Below, piece after piece: positions 13,893 through 16,520 of a DNA stretch of 16,520 bases (its first letter is position 1; each line of letters starts with the position of its first letter). The DNA lies in the NCBI GenBank assembly GCA_023430545.1, contig JAEZAF010000149.1, forward strand, positions 1 through 16,520, in the 5' to 3' direction. Both the position numbers and the translations under genes were made by a program. The stretch is from Chloroflexota bacterium (GTDB lineage Bacteria > Chloroflexota > Anaerolineae > Aggregatilineales > Phototrophicaceae). The notes under the pieces were generated by a model. The model was not told the origin of the DNA. It worked only from the letters and a program-made list of their open reading frames with translations, and did no database searches.

Positions 13893-15146
13893 ATGCTCGA
13901 CTTACTGACTTTAAAGCAGCTCAACAATCCAGATCCGTCAGTTCGAAAGCAGGCCGTGATGACGCTCGCCAAGAGCCGAAATCAGGATGCGCTGCCGTAT
14001 CTTGCGACAGTACACAAAAACGATCAAAGCCCGGAAATCCGCCAGCTTGCGAAAAAGGCGGGGATCTATATCCGCAAACAGTCGCAGAATGGTTTCTCCG
14101 ATGGACTGGGTGGCGATCCTTACAACGGGAATGGTCATGGCGCTGATTCAGATGACACCAGCGCGGTTGTACCGTTCTATGAAGAAATTGATCTGACAGA
14201 GCCTGAAAAGACCGTCCACGTCTCCGCCATGAATATGGAGCGCGCACAGGGGATGTTTCAGCGTGCGCTTGATGCCGATGTGCGTGGGAACAGGAACAAG
14301 GCCACTAAACATCTGCGCGATGCCCTCCGGCTGAATCCAAGCCTCAAAAAAGATCATTTTGTGCTGAGTCTGGCGACATCCGTGACGGGTGTGGCGAGCG
14401 GTGAGATGGCGGTCGATCTGCTGCTGAAGGATGACGAAAAGAAAAAGCGCGAACGGAAACATGTTGAGCGGCAGCCGGGCGACGAGGCGACATGGATAAA
14501 CGCGCTGATTGACCTGCTCGTTTTTGGACTTGTCTGTGCGGCGACACTTGGACTGGCGATGTTCATCTTCTTTTCGGTTCTCATCCCGTCAGAGGGCATG
14601 GAACAGCGGATCGTCAACGCGCAGAATCGGGTTACCATCGAGGCAGATCCGGTCAGTGTGCTAGCGACCTTCCTCCCCCGTAATGTGATGGATCATCTGC
14701 TGGTGAATTATTCCGGGCCGCTGGTGCTGACTTACAGTGCGATCTTCGGCGTGATCTGCCTTGTGTCGCTGCTGGTGTACTATCTGTTTGTGCATGCCGT
14801 CAGCGCCGGGATGCTGGGCGGTGAAGGGTCCTTCACCCGACTGGTGACCAAGGCCACGTTGACTCAGGCGGTGATGTTCCCGGTATTTGTGATCGGCGTG
14901 TTCTTTGCCGTCGCGGTTTATATCAAACTGAGATATGAACTCGAAATGAGACGTGGCGCGATCATTATGCTGCTGCCTGCGATTGTCTATCTTCGTATCT
15001 TTTCGCTGAGTATCGCCAAGGCATATCGTTTTGAAGAAAGCACCGCCATGAAAGCGATCATAATAGCGACTGTCGCCCTGATCGTGGTTGTTTTAGCGGG
15101 TCTTTTTATCTTCAGTGCGCTCTCCAATGGGGTTGTAACGCGCTAA
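13893..15146 (+). CDS. HEAT/TPR-like protein with Yip1-like membrane domain, paralog 2
   Basis: This 417-aa protein has the same plan as its upstream neighbour. By eye, 42 of the first 66 residues are identical (LKQLN.PDP..RKQAV, YLATV, PEIR.LAKKAG.YIRK). The linker (67-95) is different and Gly/Asn/Asp-rich. The shared block FYEE.DLT (95-102), the TPR-like piece (114-150), LLLKDDEKKKR (176-186) and five membrane helices (about 202-232, 276-303, 322-345, 355-375, 385-410) follow. GEGSFTRLVTKATLTQA (310-326) is the best-conserved membrane-side motif. The ATG at 13893 is preceded by AGGTGA (13884-13889). The pair arose by tandem duplication, and the divergent membrane loops (e.g. 233-270) suggest different partners or lumenal faces. 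No known enzyme motif is present. Confidence 0.72.
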   Translation: MLDLLTLKQLNNPDPSVRKQAVMTLAKSRNQDALPYLATVHKNDQSPEIRQLAKKAGIYIRKQSQNGFSDGLGGDPYNGNGHGADSDDTSAVVPFYEEIDLTEPEKTVHVSAMNMERAQGMFQRALDADVRGNRNKATKHLRDALRLNPSLKKDHFVLSLATSVTGVASGEMAVDLLLKDDEKKKRERKHVERQPGDEATWINALIDLLVFGLVCAATLGLAMFIFFSVLIPSEGMEQRIVNAQNRVTIEADPVSVLATFLPRNVMDHLLVNYSGPLVLTYSAIFGVICLVSLLVYYLFVHAVSAGMLGGEGSFTRLVTKATLTQAVMFPVFVIGVFFAVAVYIKLRYELEMRRGAIIMLLPAIVYLRIFSLSIAKAYRFEESTAMKAIIIATVALIVVVLAGLFIFSALSNGVVTR

Positions 15147-15204
15147 CGCCAGGGCTTCCCCGTTCATGTTTGACGTTCGTGTTAATCTCATATGGCAATG
15201 CCCC

Positions 15205-15224
15205 TAAGATTGCGTTAAATCTTA
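15205..15224. repeat. AT-rich hairpin between paralog 2 and sua5
   Basis: TAAGATT (15205-15211) and AATCTTA (15218-15224) pair perfectly around GCGTTA. No T-run follows, so termination of the upstream operon here is doubtful. TACAAT occurs at 15223-15228 and again at 15257-15262. Confidence 0.35.
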
Positions 15225-15256
15225 CAATTCGGGCTTTAGCCTGTGCGGGTTGCTGA

Positions 15257-15262
15257 TACAAT
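15257..15262 (+). promoter_or_regulatory. Putative -10 box of sua5
   Basis: TACAAT, 30 bases before the ATG at 15292 and 63 before the ATG at 15325. The -35 is weak (TTTAGC at 15235-15240, 16 bp). If it is real, a start upstream at TTG 15250 is impossible. Confidence 0.35.
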
Positions 15263-15324
15263 CGAGGGACATTTACAACCACTTGTCCCTGATGCCGCCG
15301 CTGGCGGTTAGAACCGGCAATCTC

Positions 15325-16413
15325 ATGGGTTACACCACCTCCACGTCTGTTCTGTCCATTGACCCGCAGCACCCGCAGCCTGATGTCATCCAGACGGCGG
15401 CGGATGTGCTGCGGCGCGGTGGGCTTGTCGCCTTCCCGACTGAGACGGTCTACGGGCTTGGCGCGAATGCACTTGATCCGTCAGCGCTGGAGCGCATCTA
15501 CCTTGCCAAGCGCCGTCCCGCCAGCGATCCACTGATTGTCCATATCCATGATCTGGCACAGCTTGAACAGCTTGCGGTCAATATCCCGCCGGGAGCGTAT
15601 GCACTGGCGGAAAAGTTCTGGCCGGGTCCGCTGACGATGGTGCTGGAACGGGCTGAGCACGTCCCGGCGACCGTCGCGCAGGGGCTGAATACCGTCGCGA
15701 TTCGTATGCCTGCACATCCCACAGCGGCGGCGCTGATCCGCGCCTGCGGCTTCCCGATTGCTGCGCCCAGCGCCAACACGTTTACGCGCCCCAGTGCGAC
15801 CAGTGCCGCCCATGTGCTGGAAGATCTGCGCGGGCGGGTGGATCTCGTACTGGATGGCGGCCCCACACCGATTGGACTGGAGTCCACGGTACTCGATCTC
15901 ATCCAGACACCGCCGCAGGTGCTGCGTCCGGGCGGGATTGTGCTGAGCGATCTGCGGGAAGTGCTGCCTGACGTGCAGATTCGCACGGTTCTGCGCAATC
16001 ATTCGACCGAGGGAGCCGATCAGGTGCAAGCGCCGATGTCGTCGCCGGGAATGCTGATCAAGCACTATTCGCCGCGTGCGCAGGTGATGCTGTTCGAGGG
16101 ACCGTCGGAGACGCTGACCGTTGCGATCAGCGATATGGCGCAGCGTCTGGTTGCGAATGGGCGGCGCGTGGGGATTCTGGCAACGGAGGAAGATTCACCG
16201 CATTTTACCGGCCTCGGAGCGCGTATCCTGTCCCTGGGCAGCCAGCACGATCTGGAGCAGATTGGCCGTCTGCTGTTCGGTGGGATGCGGGCACTGGATG
16301 CGCAAAAGGTGGATGTGATCCTGGTCCACAGCTTTGGGCGTGATGGATTAGGTGAGGCAATCTGGGATCGTCTGCTGCGGGCGGCTGAAGGCAAAGTCAT
16401 TCACCTCGATTGA
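15325..16413 (+). CDS. sua5: L-threonylcarbamoyladenylate synthase (Sua5 type)
   Basis: The protein makes threonylcarbamoyl-AMP from Thr, bicarbonate and ATP, the first step of the t6A37 modification of ANN-decoding tRNAs. From the ATG at 15325 it is 362 aa, the size of two-domain Sua5 rather than the shorter TsaC/YrdC. The YrdC domain (about 20-205) shows FPTETVYGLG (37-46), KRRPASDPL (62-70), FWPGPLT (98-104), APSAN (147-151) and GLESTVLDL (184-192). The interdomain linker SPGMLIKHYSP (240-250) is the Sua5 hallmark, and the C-terminal Sua5 domain follows. The frame is open back to TTG 15250, and ATG 15292 is an alternative. I prefer 15325 because homology begins soon after and the -10-like TACAAT sits at 15257. 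Neither ATG has a strong ribosome-binding site. tsaB, tsaD and tsaE are not in the window. Confidence 0.94.
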   Translation: MGYTTSTSVLSIDPQHPQPDVIQTAADVLRRGGLVAFPTETVYGLGANALDPSALERIYLAKRRPASDPLIVHIHDLAQLEQLAVNIPPGAYALAEKFWPGPLTMVLERAEHVPATVAQGLNTVAIRMPAHPTAAALIRACGFPIAAPSANTFTRPSATSAAHVLEDLRGRVDLVLDGGPTPIGLESTVLDLIQTPPQVLRPGGIVLSDLREVLPDVQIRTVLRNHSTEGADQVQAPMSSPGMLIKHYSPRAQVMLFEGPSETLTVAISDMAQRLVANGRRVGILATEEDSPHFTGLGARILSLGSQHDLEQIGRLLFGGMRALDAQKVDVILVHSFGRDGLGEAIWDRLLRAAEGKVIHLD

Positions 16414-16444
16414 CAATTACCGCAGTGGATCTGAAAATTAACAG

Positions 16445-16461
16445 GCAGGCCCACTCCCTAC
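16445..16461. repeat. Dispersed repeat, degenerate copy 3
   Basis: GCAGGCCCACTCCCTAC matches the 3759-3775 core at 15 of 17 positions and the 56-71 core with one gap. An AT-rich ATATTT follows, as ATTTT does in the other copies. It lies 32 bp after the sua5 stop. Confidence 0.45.
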
Positions 16462-16484
16462 TCCTATATTTCCGAGGCAATAAA

Positions 16485-16517
16485 AAACCGGCGCAGTGTT
16501 CGAGACTGCGCCGGTTT
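16485..16517. terminator. Strong terminator hairpin at the window end
   Basis: AAACCGGCGCAGT (16485-16497) pairs perfectly with ACTGCGCCGGTTT (16505-16517) around GTTCGAG. The A-run at 16482-16487 gives a good T-tract on the minus strand, so it may serve sua5 and a convergent gene beyond the window. Confidence 0.88.
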
Positions 16518-16520
16518 CTG

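Noticed and set aside
1..16520. tRNA genes, CRISPR arrays, transposases or integrases
   Set aside because: All gaps were read for a T-loop GGTTCGA pattern, regular spaced repeats and DDE or tyrosine recombinase motifs; none was found.

Overview
The window looks like a chromosomal stretch of a free-living bacterium. My best guess is Chloroflexota, class Anaerolineae or a close relative. That guess rests on the gene style: a secreted DUF4397-FAS1 protein with a Glu/Thr/Ala linker, a secreted C39 peptidase with a TPR tail, and HEAT/TPR-like proteins fused to a polytopic membrane domain. GC-rich palindromic intergenic repeats containing GGCCC and CCCTAC also fit. No rRNA or marker gene is present, so this is inference. 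No tRNA, rRNA, CRISPR array, integrase or transposase was found.

Layout. 1-3983 is metabolic and housekeeping: an aromatic amino acid hydroxylase (-), a divergent UlaG-type metallo-beta-lactamase-fold hydrolase (+), and arginyl-tRNA synthetase (+), followed by a repeat-bearing spacer. 3984-6105 holds an RmlD-like dTDP-4-dehydrorhamnose reductase (+), which converges through a strong terminator on a secreted C39-like peptidase with TPRs (-). 6106-6859 is an unusually AT-rich 750-bp spacer with two convincing promoters, hairpins and possible very short ORFs. It is followed by a TPR protein (+, 6860-8050) and a second long spacer carrying four GGACAG repeats spaced exactly 11 bp apart. 8590-11511 contains a single-pass membrane protein of unknown function (+), convergent with the DUF4397/fasciclin protein (-). 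11512-11935 is an unexplained spacer. 11936-15146 encodes a small four-helix membrane protein (-), divergent from a tandem pair of paralogous HEAT/TPR-like/Yip1-like membrane proteins (+). The window closes with Sua5-type threonylcarbamoyl-AMP synthase (+) and a terminator hairpin.

How the genes relate. ArgS and Sua5 both serve translation (arginine charging and tRNA t6A37 synthesis) but are far apart. RmlD points to rhamnose-containing surface polysaccharide. The C39-TPR protein, the 8590 protein and the fasciclin protein are all envelope or exported products, and the paralog pair is membrane-bound. Apart from the paralog pair (38 bp apart), the genes appear to be single transcription units with their own promoters and terminators.

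The least explained material is the tandem paralog pair with its divergent small membrane protein, the helically phased repeats before the 8590 gene, the AT-rich leader region at 6106-6859, and a short repeat family found at 56-71, 3759-3775 and 16445-16461.
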